NCBI RefSeq assembly: GCF_002995805.1
Contig: NZ_PVXL01000037.1
Location: forward strand, 1 to 32,628
DNA length: 32,628 nt
Reading direction: 5' to 3'
Origin: Neomoorella stamsii
GTDB lineage: Bacteria > Bacillota > DSM-521 > Neomoorellales > Neomoorellaceae
Shown: in pieces, positions 15,956-23,085 of the stretch
Layout of the letters: each line of letters opens with the position of its first letter
How positions within the stretch are numbered: the first letter of the stretch is position 1
Position numbers and translations under genes: made by a program
Notes under the pieces: generated by a model
Told to the model about the DNA's origin: nothing
The model's input: the letters and a program-made list of their open reading frames with translations, nothing else
The model's database searches: none

Positions 15956-16975
15956 ATGGGGGCAATGGCGATTATGCAAAGAGTGGAAAGGGCCCTGTCA
16001 AGGTACCAGGAGGACCTTTTAAGTTTGCCCAACGTGGTGGGTGTAGGGAAGGGATTTAAGAGCGTCCGCGGCGAGATAACCAAGAAGCCAGCAGTAGTAG
16101 TCTTAGTTAAGGAGAAACTACCGGTTGCCAGGTTGCACCGGGAGGCCAGGATACCCCGGGTACTGGATGAAGCGGACACCGATGTCCTGGAGGTTGGGGA
16201 ACTGCGGCTCCTGGGCCGTACCGATTACCAGCGGCCGGCCCGGCCGGGGATGAGTATCGGCCACTATAAAATTACCGCCGGTACCTTCGGGGCGGTGGTG
16301 AAAGACCGGCGGACGGGGGAACCCCTCATCCTCTCCAATAACCACATCCTGGCCAATATCAGCAATGGCAGCGACGGCAGGGCGAGCATCGGCGACCCCA
16401 TACTCCAGCCCGGTCCCTATGATGGCGGCACCAGGGACCAGGTAATAGGCTACCTGGAACGCTTTATTCCCATTAACCCTGTGGTCCAGGAGGTTACCTG
16501 CAGCCGGGCGTTGCGCTTCCAGGAAATCCTCAACCGCCTGGTACACCTGGTCCGGCCCAATTACCAGGTAAGGATGCAAAAGCTGACGGCGGCCACAAAT
16601 CTTGTTGATTGCGCCGTTGCCCGGCCGGTAAGTAAAGATGCCATCCGGACGGAGATCCTGGACCTGGGGCCGGTGAAGGGTGTCCGGGAGCCCGAGCTGG
16701 GCATGGCCATAGTAAAGAGCGGGCGTTCCAGTGGCATCACCCGCTCCACCATTAAAGTCCTCCAGGCCACCGTTAAGGTGGTCCTGGAAGAAGGGCTGAC
16801 CGGCATGTTTAGCGACCAGTTCGTCACCGGTCCCATTGCCCAGCCGGGGGACAGCGGCTCCCTTATCCTGGACAACGAAAATTACGCCGTCGGCCTCCTC
16901 TTTGCCGGTTCAGATCAGACTTCTGTCGGCAATCGCATTCAAAATGTCCTGGAGCAACTGGAAGTTGAATTCTAG
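15956..16975 (+). CDS. Trypsin-fold serine protease-like protein, apparently cytoplasmic
   Basis: A 339-residue protein with a chymotrypsin-like catalytic triad in the right order: His130 (LSNNHILA), Asp218 (NLVDCAVARP) and Ser300 (QPGDSGSLI). The GDSGS motif and the following NYAVGLLFAGS strand are typical. The N-terminal ~95 residues (NVVGVGKGFK, KKPAVVVLVKEK) form an extra domain. There is no signal peptide or membrane segment, unusual for this fold in bacteria. The ATG is preceded by AAGGAAG. It diverges from the desulfurase operon and converges on ypeB. The substrate is unknown; a processing or regulatory role in cell or spore is a guess. Confidence 0.8.
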   Translation: MGAMAIMQRVERALSRYQEDLLSLPNVVGVGKGFKSVRGEITKKPAVVVLVKEKLPVARLHREARIPRVLDEADTDVLEVGELRLLGRTDYQRPARPGMSIGHYKITAGTFGAVVKDRRTGEPLILSNNHILANISNGSDGRASIGDPILQPGPYDGGTRDQVIGYLERFIPINPVVQEVTCSRALRFQEILNRLVHLVRPNYQVRMQKLTAATNLVDCAVARPVSKDAIRTEILDLGPVKGVREPELGMAIVKSGRSSGITRSTIKVLQATVKVVLEEGLTGMFSDQFVTGPIAQPGDSGSLILDNENYAVGLLFAGSDQTSVGNRIQNVLEQLEVEF

Positions 16976-16993
16976 CTATATGGTTCACTACTT

Positions 16994-17028
16994 TCCCCGG
17001 CTTAAGCCTCCATGGCTCCTGGGCCGGG
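16994..17028. terminator. Hairpin between the convergent protease and ypeB genes
   Basis: CCCCGGC (about 16995-17001) pairs with GCCGGGG around an 18-20 base loop, in the 65-base gap between the two gene ends. There is no clear T tract, so this is a probable but weak bidirectional terminator. Confidence 0.4.
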
Positions 17029-17040
17029 GTTAAATTTATG

Positions 17041-18432
17041 CTACATGGTCAACTGGCCGCCAGGCACGTCAACTATTTGCAGCACCTTTTCTTCTTCACC
17101 CGTGATGGCGTTGATATAAATGAGGTAACGGGTATCGTCGAGTTTGGTTGTAACTTCATAGGTGAGCTTTTCTATCCCCCCAGGCAGGGGAATCAGGGCC
17201 AGCCGGACGCCTTCCACCTTGAGCCCGGGGTTAATTTTGGCCCGGGCCTCGGCCGGGGTTAGCTTTGGTGTGGGCAACTGGCGCCTGTGGTGGGACATAT
17301 AGTAAGGTGTCGCGTCCCAGCCGGTAATTTCGCCGTTGTCCAGGGCTACCTTGACCTTTACCTGGTCGGGATAAAGGATGACATCGCCTTCTTTGGCGGC
17401 GAAGGTAATCACCTGGTTATTATCGGTGCGTACGGTATAAGTGGGCTGCATATTGGCAAAGCCGTGGGCCTTTAAGAAAGCCGTGGCCCGTTCCAGGGCT
17501 TTAGCGGCGTCGAGGGTAGGAGCGCCCACCGGCCGGTTGTTGAGGAGGGAAATGACTTCCCCGCCCTGTTTGCTAATATCAACGTGCACCATGACATTGG
17601 GACGCCTGTTGTCCAGTAAATTAAGGGCAAAGGTGGGCAGGAGGCCGTTGCTGGTCCGGGTGGCCTGGACGCGGTAATTGCTGTTACTGGCGTCGTTGGC
17701 AAAGGCTGTGGCCCGGCGTTCGGCTTCGGCCTGGGAGACGTCACCACCTTTAAGGCCCAGGGGACGCGGTTTTTCCAGGTGGTCGGAGAAGGGACCGTCG
17801 TAATTAAGGCTGGGCAGGGTTTGCAGGCGCCGGTCAGTGTTAACAAAACCGTCCAGGGGTCCGGGCTGGGCCTGGACGGGAACGGCCAGATTGGCAATGG
17901 TCCTTAAAGGCGCCGGCATGCGCGTGCTGTAGAAACTGCTCCAGCGCAGACCCTTGCTGGCCACCTGGGCTTCCGTCTGGCGGAGGTCCCCGGCCAACCG
18001 CTTCATTTCATCCCTTAACCTGGCTAATTGATCTCTTTCCTGGGAACTCAGTTCCCCACCCCGGGCCAGTTTTTGCGCCAGGTAGTTGCTGTAGTCGCTG
18101 GTCTGGGCCAGGAATTTACTGGTATTGATTGGTTTAATACCCGGGGTAGGCAGCTGGCTTAAGGACAGCTGGGCGGCAGCCGCCTGGTTCCAGGCTTCCG
18201 TCAGGTGGACGGCCTGCTGGCGGGAGGAACTGCTGGCCAGGGATTTACCTATGCTGACCTGGGCCTGCTCCACGTAATTCAAGAGGTTATAAAAGTCGCG
18301 CTGGCCACCGGCCTCCACGGCATTGGCCAGGGTTAAACGGTTGGCCCTCTCCCACAGGCCCCAGCCAATGGCCAGGAGCAGGGCCAGGGTAAGGACAATG
18401 GTGGAAATCCTGCGTGTCAAATTAAACACCAT
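17041..18432 (-). CDS. ypeB: YpeB, SleB-partner germination protein
   Basis: A 463-residue spore protein needed to stabilise and localise the cortex-lytic enzyme SleB and control its activity. One N-terminal membrane anchor (~8-27) is followed by a helical N-terminal domain (~35-200) and a C-terminal part with repeated YpeB/PepSY-type units (~235-463, for example NNGEITGWDATPYYMSH and DDTRYLIYINAITGEEE). It lies 12 bases downstream of sleB on the same strand, the classic bicistronic order. Expression is expected in the forespore. Confidence 0.94.
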   Translation of the reverse strand: MVFNLTRRISTIVLTLALLLAIGWGLWERANRLTLANAVEAGGQRDFYNLLNYVEQAQVSIGKSLASSSSRQQAVHLTEAWNQAAAAQLSLSQLPTPGIKPINTSKFLAQTSDYSNYLAQKLARGGELSSQERDQLARLRDEMKRLAGDLRQTEAQVASKGLRWSSFYSTRMPAPLRTIANLAVPVQAQPGPLDGFVNTDRRLQTLPSLNYDGPFSDHLEKPRPLGLKGGDVSQAEAERRATAFANDASNSNYRVQATRTSNGLLPTFALNLLDNRRPNVMVHVDISKQGGEVISLLNNRPVGAPTLDAAKALERATAFLKAHGFANMQPTYTVRTDNNQVITFAAKEGDVILYPDQVKVKVALDNGEITGWDATPYYMSHHRRQLPTPKLTPAEARAKINPGLKVEGVRLALIPLPGGIEKLTYEVTTKLDDTRYLIYINAITGEEEKVLQIVDVPGGQLTM

Positions 18433-18444
18433 CCTTTTCCGGGT

Positions 18445-18936
18445 TTAACGGGCGAAGACGTGGCTGCCGATCTGGGTAATAATGGCCCTGGTCCAGATCC
18501 AGGGGCTGACGGGTTTGGCCGGGTTCCAGAAGAAAAGGGCGCCGTAGGTGGGGTCCCAGCCGTTTAAGGCATCGGCGGCAGCCATGGTGGGAGTAGCCAG
18601 GTCGGTGACCTGCCAGATAAGGCCATTGTGGACGCTTTCAAAGGCCCAGGGCTCGTAAATTACGCCGCTGATGCTGGTGGGGAAGAGGGGGCTGCGCACC
18701 CGGTTCAAGACGACGGCCCCTACGGCCACCTGGCCCTCGTAGGGTTCCGCACCTGCTTCGGCAGCGATCAACCGCGCCAGGAGGTTAATTTCATCACCGA
18801 CGGCTACCGGTACCCCGGCCTGGGTGGGAAGGGTCCGGGGAGCCTGTCCCTGGTAATAAAACTGCCACAGGGCAGCGCCGATTAAGATAACAGCTAGAAT
18901 AGCAGGTATGATTAAACGGCGGCGGTAAGGATGCAT
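18445..18936 (-). CDS. sleB: SleB-type spore cortex-lytic enzyme, short form
   Basis: Cell-wall hydrolase (lytic transglycosylase of the Hydrolase_2 family) acting on muramic-delta-lactam cortex during germination. A transmembrane or signal segment (~9-26) precedes the catalytic domain (~47-163). The catalytic glutamate is Glu60 in LIAAEAGAEPYEGQVAVGAV; the C-terminal GALFFWNP block is also characteristic. Typical SleB (~300 residues) has an N-terminal peptidoglycan-binding domain, absent here, so at 163 residues this is a minimal form. GGAGG lies upstream of the ATG. It is the first gene of the pair with ypeB, which supports SleB over the CwlJ or YkvT paralogs. Confidence 0.9.
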   Translation of the reverse strand: MHPYRRRLIIPAILAVILIGAALWQFYYQGQAPRTLPTQAGVPVAVGDEINLLARLIAAEAGAEPYEGQVAVGAVVLNRVRSPLFPTSISGVIYEPWAFESVHNGLIWQVTDLATPTMAAADALNGWDPTYGALFFWNPAKPVSPWIWTRAIITQIGSHVFAR

Positions 18937-18968
18937 AGATTTTCCTCCTTGTTTTCTTATTCAAACCT

Positions 18969-18999
18969 TAGTGTGGATAGGTAGCCGGGACCTTATACG
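18969..18999 (-). promoter_or_regulatory. Possible forespore (sigma G-type) promoter of sleB-ypeB
   Basis: On the minus strand CGTATA (plus 18994-18999), an 18-base spacer, and CACACTA (plus 18969-18975) resemble the sigma G elements TGAATA and CATACTA. sleB is known as a sigma G gene in Bacillus. This is a tentative pattern match. Confidence 0.4.
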
Positions 19000-19000
19000 T

Positions 19001-19029
19001 AAAAAAGAGCGCTATTAAGCGCTCTTTTT
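19001..19029. terminator. Terminator after the leucine-rich small gene, symmetric on both strands
   Basis: AAAAAGAGCGC, loop TATTAA, GCGCTCTTTTT. The minus-strand gene's stop codon (19028-19030) lies inside its upstream arm. It separates that gene from the sleB promoter. Confidence 0.75.
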
Positions 19030-19438
19030 AGCTGCTGCGGAAACGGCTACTGCGGCTATGCTGGGGCGGGGGATTCTCCTCTGTAGGAGTTGTTTCCTGG
19101 GCTTCTATTTCTTTAGCGGCTTTACTTTCCTTGGCACTTATAAGCAAATTCATGAGGCTGGTGAGTAAAGCCGGGTTTTTGCCCAGCAGGCCGGCCAGAT
19201 CGGCCGGCGTTTTGATATTCCCACCGCCTCCCTGGCCCAGGACGGCATTTAAGGCTTCCTGGATGGCGTTGCTGGCCCCGGCCTTTGCCGGTGTAGTGAC
19301 GTTACCGTGCAGGAGATTTAAAATACCCAGCAGATCGACCAGACCTAACAGTCCGGCCAGCTCATTAAAGTTTAAGGCCTGTTGTTGCTGGGGGCCCAAT
19401 AGTTGGAGCAGGACTTCAACCAGATTGGTTTTTTCCAC
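19028..19438 (-). CDS. Uncharacterised leucine-rich small protein
   Basis: A 136-residue protein I do not recognise. The start is GTG at 19438: GGAGGT lies 7 bases upstream, while an in-frame ATG at 19459 lies ahead of that SD. It contains an internal repeat, NELAGLLGLVDLLGILNLL near residues 24-42 and ADLAGLLGKNPALLTSLMNLL near 79-99, separated by a small-residue, glycine-rich linker (GQGGGG). The C-terminal ~35 residues are charged and proline/serine-rich. The hydrophobic repeats look amphipathic more than transmembrane. It lies just upstream of sleB on the same strand but is cut off from it by a terminator. A spore-related role is possible on position alone. Confidence 0.65.
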   Translation of the reverse strand: MEKTNLVEVLLQLLGPQQQQALNFNELAGLLGLVDLLGILNLLHGNVTTPAKAGASNAIQEALNAVLGQGGGGNIKTPADLAGLLGKNPALLTSLMNLLISAKESKAAKEIEAQETTPTEENPPPQHSRSSRFRSS

Positions 19439-19498
19439 CGCGGCCACCTCCGTATACATGGGATGTGAGAGATGAGAAGTGGGAGGTGGGATTTGTTG

Positions 19499-19523
19499 AA
19501 GAAACTGCCTGCATCAGTTTCTT
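19499..19523. repeat. Short inverted repeat in the 19439-19715 intergenic region
   Basis: AAGAAACTG and CAGTTTCTT are separated by 7 bases. The flanks GAGAAGTGGGAG (about 19474-19485) and CTCCACACTTCT (about 19539-19550) are also roughly complementary, giving a longer imperfect cruciform. The divergent region between the two small genes shows nothing else I can name. Confidence 0.5.
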
Positions 19524-19715
19524 ATTCCAGTTCCTAGCTCTCCACACTTCTGCCTTTTTACTGGTGCCGGTGTGATCGAACTTCGCGGACGGCTCCTCTT
19601 AAAATATATGCTGGCGTAAGGGAAATCTGTGCTGCACCAACCTTCTTTTGGTTGCATATTTTTAACTATAGAGGATTGATTTTCTCTTTTTTAAACTGAA
19701 ATGGGAGGGAGCGAG

Positions 19716-19934
19716 ATGGGTCATATTGTCGATCCCAATCTCCTGGCCGTTATCCAGAGCCTGAAACCCTATATGAGCAACCGGGCTCTCCAGTGTACCG
19801 AAGTAGCCGAAACGCTGCTCGAGATTTTAGCCAGTGAACAGGCCCGGCGGGTCCAGGAAAAATTACAGAGTTTACGCCAGGAATACAAAATGGCAGTGCA
19901 GGCAGCGAAGGCTAAAAAACCGGGTGACAAATGA
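19716..19934 (+). CDS. Uncharacterised 72-residue protein
   Basis: Small soluble protein, predicted almost entirely helical, with a basic C-terminus (residues ~48-72, QEKLQSLRQEYKMAVQAAKAKK). I do not recognise a family. GGGAGGGAG directly precedes the ATG at 19716; the frame extends five codons further to an ATG ahead of that SD. It is divergent from the leucine-rich gene and followed by its own terminator, which supports a real transcription unit. Confidence 0.62.
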   Translation: MGHIVDPNLLAVIQSLKPYMSNRALQCTEVAETLLEILASEQARRVQEKLQSLRQEYKMAVQAAKAKKPGDK

Positions 19935-19944
19935 GATGATAACC

Positions 19945-19976
19945 AGAGAGGGCGGGATCCTTTCTCTCTTTTTTTA
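19945..19976 (+). terminator. Terminator of the 72-residue protein gene
   Basis: AGAGAG (19945-19950) pairs with CTCTCT (19964-19969) around a 13-base loop, followed by a run of T to 19975. It lies 11 bases after the stop codon. Confidence 0.6.
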
Positions 19977-20043
19977 ATTCTAATTTTATTGCTACTGTCC
20001 ACAGGCAGCTTCCCCGGGCCCGGTACCTCTCCAGGATGCTTGG

Positions 20044-20379
20044 TTAAGAATAACTCAGGTGGACGCGGGCCGGCCCGGAGCCCCCAGGATTTCCTGAAGA
20101 AGTGGCAGCAGGTGTCCCGGGGCCAGGCCCGGCAGCCAGCGGCCTTACGCCGGTGGGAGGTCGCAGGGGAGAGTGGACGACGGTCAGGCTATTTAAGATT
20201 ACCTCTTCTTCCCAGGCCAGGCGGCCGTTTTCGTAGCGGCGGCGGCGGATTTCGGCCCTGGGGATAAAGGCGGAGACTTCATGGGGCAGGTCGTAAGTCA
20301 GGCGGCGGATTACCCGGATAACGGCATTATCTACGTGGAGCTCAACCTCATCGGTATTCAGCGGGCATTCTGGCAGCAA
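20044..20379 (-). CDS. Uncharacterised protein whose start lies in a hairpin
   Basis: A 111-residue protein I cannot assign. The N-terminal ~75 residues look folded and strand-rich (DEVELHVDNAVIRVIRR, YENGRLAWEEEVILNSL); the C-terminal ~35 are glycine/proline-rich and probably disordered. The TTG start has a near-ideal GGAGGT 7 bases upstream, the main support for a real gene. That SD and the start codon sit in opposite arms of a 15-bp hairpin (20370-20403), suggesting translational control. No upstream gene is close. Confidence 0.55.
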   Translation of the reverse strand: MLPECPLNTDEVELHVDNAVIRVIRRLTYDLPHEVSAFIPRAEIRRRRYENGRLAWEEEVILNSLTVVHSPLRPPTGVRPLAAGPGPGTPAATSSGNPGGSGPARVHLSYS

Positions 20380-20403
20380 GGGAGATACCTCCTTTGCTGC
20401 CAG
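20370..20403 (-). promoter_or_regulatory. Hairpin enclosing the SD and TTG start of the 20044-20379 gene
   Basis: On the minus strand CTGGCAGCAAAGGAG, loop GTAT, CTCCCTTGCTGCCAG: 15 pairs with one mismatch. The SD GGAGGT spans the end of the left arm and the loop, and the TTG start lies in the right arm. Folding would hide both. Confidence 0.7.
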
Positions 20404-20549
20404 TATATGTAACAGGGGAGGAAAAGGCGCGGGTTAAACGGGTCGCCGGGTGAGTGGTCAGAAGGTAACTTAGGAAAATAGGGGCCTTTTACCGGCATTA
20501 GGATTCCGGCAGCCAGGCCGCTTAAAACCAGGGTATAACGCCAGATTTA

Positions 20550-20578
20550 AGGGCCGGTCCCCGTCAGGGGGCCGGCCC
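20550..20578. terminator. GC-rich hairpin after the FmdB-like gene
   Basis: GGGCCGGTCCCC, loop GTCA, GGGGGCCGGCCC lies just beyond the stop of the minus-strand zinc-ribbon gene. The stem is very stable but the following minus-strand tract (TTAAATC) is only weakly T-rich. The stretch 20404-20549 shows nothing else recognisable. Confidence 0.5.
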
Positions 20579-20583
20579 CGGTT

Positions 20584-20817
20584 TTAGCTGGCCTTGCTTT
20601 CCGTCTTCGTTTCCTCTTTAGCCTTATCCTTATATTCCTGGCTGCGGTTTTCGGTGGTATAGAAACCGCCGGCCTTGTAGATGACACTGATATTATGCCC
20701 GATCAGCCGGTGTACAGGCCCGCCGCAGGTGGGGCATTTTTCCAGGGGAGGGGCGGTAATGCGCTGCTCCTGTTCAAATACCCCGCATTTGGCACATTTG
20801 TATTCGTAGATAGGCAT
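20584..20817 (-). CDS. FmdB-family zinc-ribbon protein
   Basis: A 77-residue protein beginning MPIYEYKCAKCG, the hallmark of FmdB/CxxC_CxxC_SSSS zinc ribbons. Cysteine pairs are Cys8/Cys11 and Cys28/Cys31. The tail is lysine/glutamate-rich. The family was named as a putative regulator of formamidase genes, but its actual function is unsettled. GGAGGT lies 7 bases before the ATG at 20817, which decides the start over a longer frame from 20886. No obvious operon partner. Confidence 0.88.
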   Translation of the reverse strand: MPIYEYKCAKCGVFEQEQRITAPPLEKCPTCGGPVHRLIGHNISVIYKAGGFYTTENRSQEYKDKAKEETKTESKAS

Positions 20818-20923
20818 CGTTACCACCTCCGCTTGTCTGTATATGGTTCCAGCATTGGTTATACGCCAGGAAGCCCGATTTGTCAAGATAGGCCGCCAGG
20901 GTAAGGGGACGTAGTTCTACGAT

Positions 20924-20954
20924 TTGGCAGTCGCCTTCGTCTAAAACCTATAAA
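20924..20954 (+). promoter_or_regulatory. Possible promoter of the structured RNA candidate
   Basis: TTGGCA (20924-20929) and TATAAA (20949-20954) are 19 bases apart (18 if CTATAA is used), longer than ideal. The start would be near 20961. Confidence 0.35.
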
Positions 20955-20960
20955 GCACAT

Positions 20961-21169
20961 GAAATAAGATAAAAAAGGAGGTGTTCCTGGTATCCGGTGC
21001 CATCCCGGGTATTGGTTATTTGAAATTACTTGCTGTTGCACAGTAACCCAACCTCGGGCGCCATTAGCTTTAAGATAATATAGACCCGCGACGGGATGTA
21101 AAACTGGAACAAGGCGCATACCACGGATGGAATAAGGGTAACCCTTTAAGGTTGCCCTTTTGCTTTTTT
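20961..21169 (+). ncRNA. Candidate structured RNA or leader with its own terminator
   Basis: No convincing protein is encoded here, yet the plus strand folds into nested long-range helices: TGGTAT (20988-20993) with ATACCA (21118-21123); GTGCC (20997-21001) with GGCGC (21113-21117); ATCCCG (21002-21007) with CGGGAT (21092-21097); and an inner hairpin TTGGTTA (21012-21018) with TAACCCAA (21044-21051). A 15-base unpaired strand (21098-21112) makes a one-sided internal bubble. A good terminator (21134-21169) ends the unit. The long rod with a central bubble recalls 6S RNA, but I see no sequence that proves it. It could also be a leader for the PucR-type gene at 21287. Confidence 0.42.
21134..21169 (+). 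terminator. Terminator ending the structured RNA candidate
   Basis: AAGGGTAACC (21134-21143), loop CTTTAA, GGTTGCCCTT (21150-21159) with one G-U pair, then a T-rich tract including six consecutive T. No protein gene on this strand ends just upstream, so it must terminate a non-coding transcript or act as an attenuator. Confidence 0.75.
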
Positions 21170-21286
21170 GCTCCTGGAGTTGCTTATTATGTTATCATTA
21201 TAGAAGAAGAACTGTTAAGAGCATTTCTGGCCTGATATTTGCTGCCTGATTATATTTGTTCCTGGAGGAATATGGGGTGGAGCTTT

Positions 21287-21832
21287 ATGGGCATAACCGT
21301 CAGAGAGGCTTTAAAGCTGGGAGGCCTGCAGAGGGCTACCCTGCTGGCTGGCGAAGCAGGGCTAGATAATGTAATCAAATATGTAGATATCCTGGAGATA
21401 CCTGATCCCCGCGGGTGGCTCAGGCCCAACGAATTTATTATTACAACAGGATATGCATTAAAGAACGACCTGGAAGCGCAGTTGAATCTTTTACGGGAGC
21501 TGGCAAGGGCGGGTGGAGCCGGCCTGGCCATGAAATTCGGGCGGTTTATCAGCGCTGTTCCGGAGGAAATGTGCCGCCTGGCCGGCGAGTTAAAGCTGCC
21601 CTTATTGAGTGTGCCTGATGACGTACCGTATGTGGAGATCACCAATCCACTGATGGCGGCCATTGTCAATGAACAGGCAAGGCAGCTCGAGTATTCGGAT
21701 AAAGTCCACCGTAAACTTACCCAGGTGGCCCTGGAGGCCAGCAATCTCCAGGCCGTAGCCACAGCCCTGGCCGCCCTGGTGGAGCGGGAAGTAGTTATTT
21801 GCAATGAGGAATTTAAGCCGAGCATGCCGTGA
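21287..21832 (+). pseudogene. Truncated PucR-family regulator (N-terminal domain only)
   Basis: The 181 residues cover the PucR N-terminal ligand-sensing domain (ITVREALKLGGLQRATLLAG, then PNEFIITTGYAL, KLPLLSVPDDVPY) and the start of the middle segment (VVICNEEFKP). Complete PucR regulators run to about 500 residues or more with a C-terminal HTH, so the DNA-binding part is missing. The sequence switches near 21810-21830 into another frame that encodes the end of a DUF917 protein, so the 3' part was lost by deletion. GGTGGAG precedes ATG 21287; an ATG at 21272 is possible but its SD is too close. It originally would have regulated the genes whose remnants follow. Confidence 0.75.
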
Positions 21833-22253
21833 CGCTGTGGGCAGGGCCATCCTGGCCAATCGTGCTAAAGGCCCCCTGCCGGCAATCGAAGCGGCAGCGG
21901 AAGTTTTAGGCGGCGCCATCGTTTTTACCGGCAAAGTAGCCGCCGTTAGCCTGGAGACCACCGGCGGCTTTGATGTTGGTACAGTAGTAGTCCAGGGTGA
22001 ACGGCAGCTGGCGGAACTTACCTTCTGGAACGAATATATTACCCTGGAAGTCGATAGTGAAAGGCAAGGCACTTTTCCAGACCTGTTGGCAACTATGGAT
22101 CTCATCACCGGCCTGCCACTGTCTTTGGCAGAAGTGCAGGAGGGGCAGGAGATAGCCATTTTACACGTCCACCGTGACGAGCTGATTCTGGGAAGCGGTA
22201 TGAAGGACCCTGCCCTTTTTCATGTAGTAGAAAAGGCTACCGGAAAAAAGTAA
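21804..22253 (+). pseudogene. C-terminal remnant of a DUF917 (S-methyl thiohydantoin desulfurase-like) protein
   Basis: The 149-residue frame matches only the C-terminal part of DUF917 proteins, usually ~360 residues. Recognisable pieces are GRAILANRAKGPLPAIEAA, GGAIVFTGKVAAVSLETTGGF, FWNEYITLEVD, TFPDLLATMDLITGLPLS and EVQEGQEIAILHVH. DUF917 proteins occur with hydantoin or amino-acid-derivative catabolism genes. The N-terminal ~210 residues are absent, and the first few codons belong to the PucR remnant read in another frame. A short peptide could still be translated from ATG 21804, but it is unlikely to be functional. Confidence 0.72.
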
Positions 22254-22289
22254 TCAAATACGTGTTCGCTGGAGGAGAGGTGCAACAGG

Positions 22290-22751
22290 ATGGCTCTTAA
22301 GCAGGTAATGGAAGCGTATGAACTCCTTGATAGCGCTTATGTTGATGGTTATGAGGTAGCCGGTTTACTAAAAAAGGCCGGCCTGGAAGACGTAGAGGTA
22401 AAACGGATTGCCGGCGCCAAGGGTTCTACGGACTTTATCAAGGTCAAGGTCCCGGGGAGCAATGGTAAGGTTAAAGGCGGCAGCGCGCCGACCCTGGGGG
22501 TGATCGGCCGGCTGGGTGGCCTCGGCGCCAGGCCAGAAAGGATAGGTTTTGTGTCCGACGGCGATGGGGCCCTGGCTGCGGTAGCTATCGCCTTGAAACT
22601 TGGGACCATGCAGAAAAAGGGGGATATACTGGCCGGGGATGTGATTATTGCTACCCATATCTGCCCCAATGCGCCGACCAGGAGGGGTTTTAACGGCTGC
22701 TCAAGGTCCGGAAGGGCAGCGGCTGCTGGAACTGCTGGGGAGTGTTCCTGA
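22290..22751 (+). pseudogene. N-terminal remnant of a DUF1177 protein
   Basis: Residues 1-130 match the start of DUF1177: VMEAYELLDSAYVDGYEV, GAKGSTDFIKVKVPGSNGK, APTLGVIGRLGGLGARPE, VSDGDGALAAVAIALKL and GDVIIATHICPNAPT. Full members have about 300 residues. After NAPT (near 22682) the frame runs into unrelated residues and stops, because the DNA has been joined to the end of an M29-like peptidase gene in another frame. The SD (GGAGGAGAGG) and start remain intact. DUF1177 genes typically lie beside DUF917, PucR and M29-type genes, as in the fragments here. Confidence 0.75.
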
Positions 22752-22980
22752 AGCCAGAAACGTGGCCGAACTGGGCATAGGCACCAATGACCGGGCCAGG
22801 GTTTCAGGCAACATTTTAGAAGACGAGAAGGTATACGGGACAGTTCATCTTGCCTTTGGCGATAATACGACCTTTGGCGGTACGGTCAGGGCGGGAGTGC
22901 ATATTGACGGCGTTATTATGGCTCCCGACCTGTACCTGGACGGGAAACTGGTCGTTTCCCAGGGGAAAATCACAGTTTAA
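22690..22980 (+). pseudogene. C-terminal remnant of an M29-type aminopeptidase/NicX-like protein
   Basis: The frame carries only the last ~95 residues of this family, with the conserved blocks ARNVAELGIGTNDRA, SGNILEDEKVYGTVHLAFGD and GTVRAGVHIDGVIMAPDLYL. Family members are about 350-400 residues; the N-terminal three quarters are missing. An upstream ATG at 22648 belongs to the DUF1177 remnant in a different frame. It is followed by a strong hairpin, the original end of the cluster. Confidence 0.72.
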
Positions 22981-22992
22981 TATTCTTCTCGC

Positions 22993-23024
22993 GCTATAAC
23001 CCGCCTTGACAGGCGGGTTATAGC
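22993..23024 (+). terminator. Perfect 13-bp hairpin ending the remnant cluster
   Basis: GCTATAACCCGCC, loop TTGACA, GGCGGGTTATAGC, 12 bases after the M29-like stop. There is no T tract, so termination would depend on stem strength. Confidence 0.55.
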
Positions 23025-23085
23025 ATATCGTAACCACAAGTTGCCGGGCTTCTCCAGGAGGATTCAGTCACCGGTTGGCGAATAG

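Noticed and set aside
20883..21119. Minus-strand 78-residue frame in the structured RNA region
   Set aside because: No SD at its ATG, unusual composition, and long-range plus-strand pairing with a plus-strand terminator fits RNA better.
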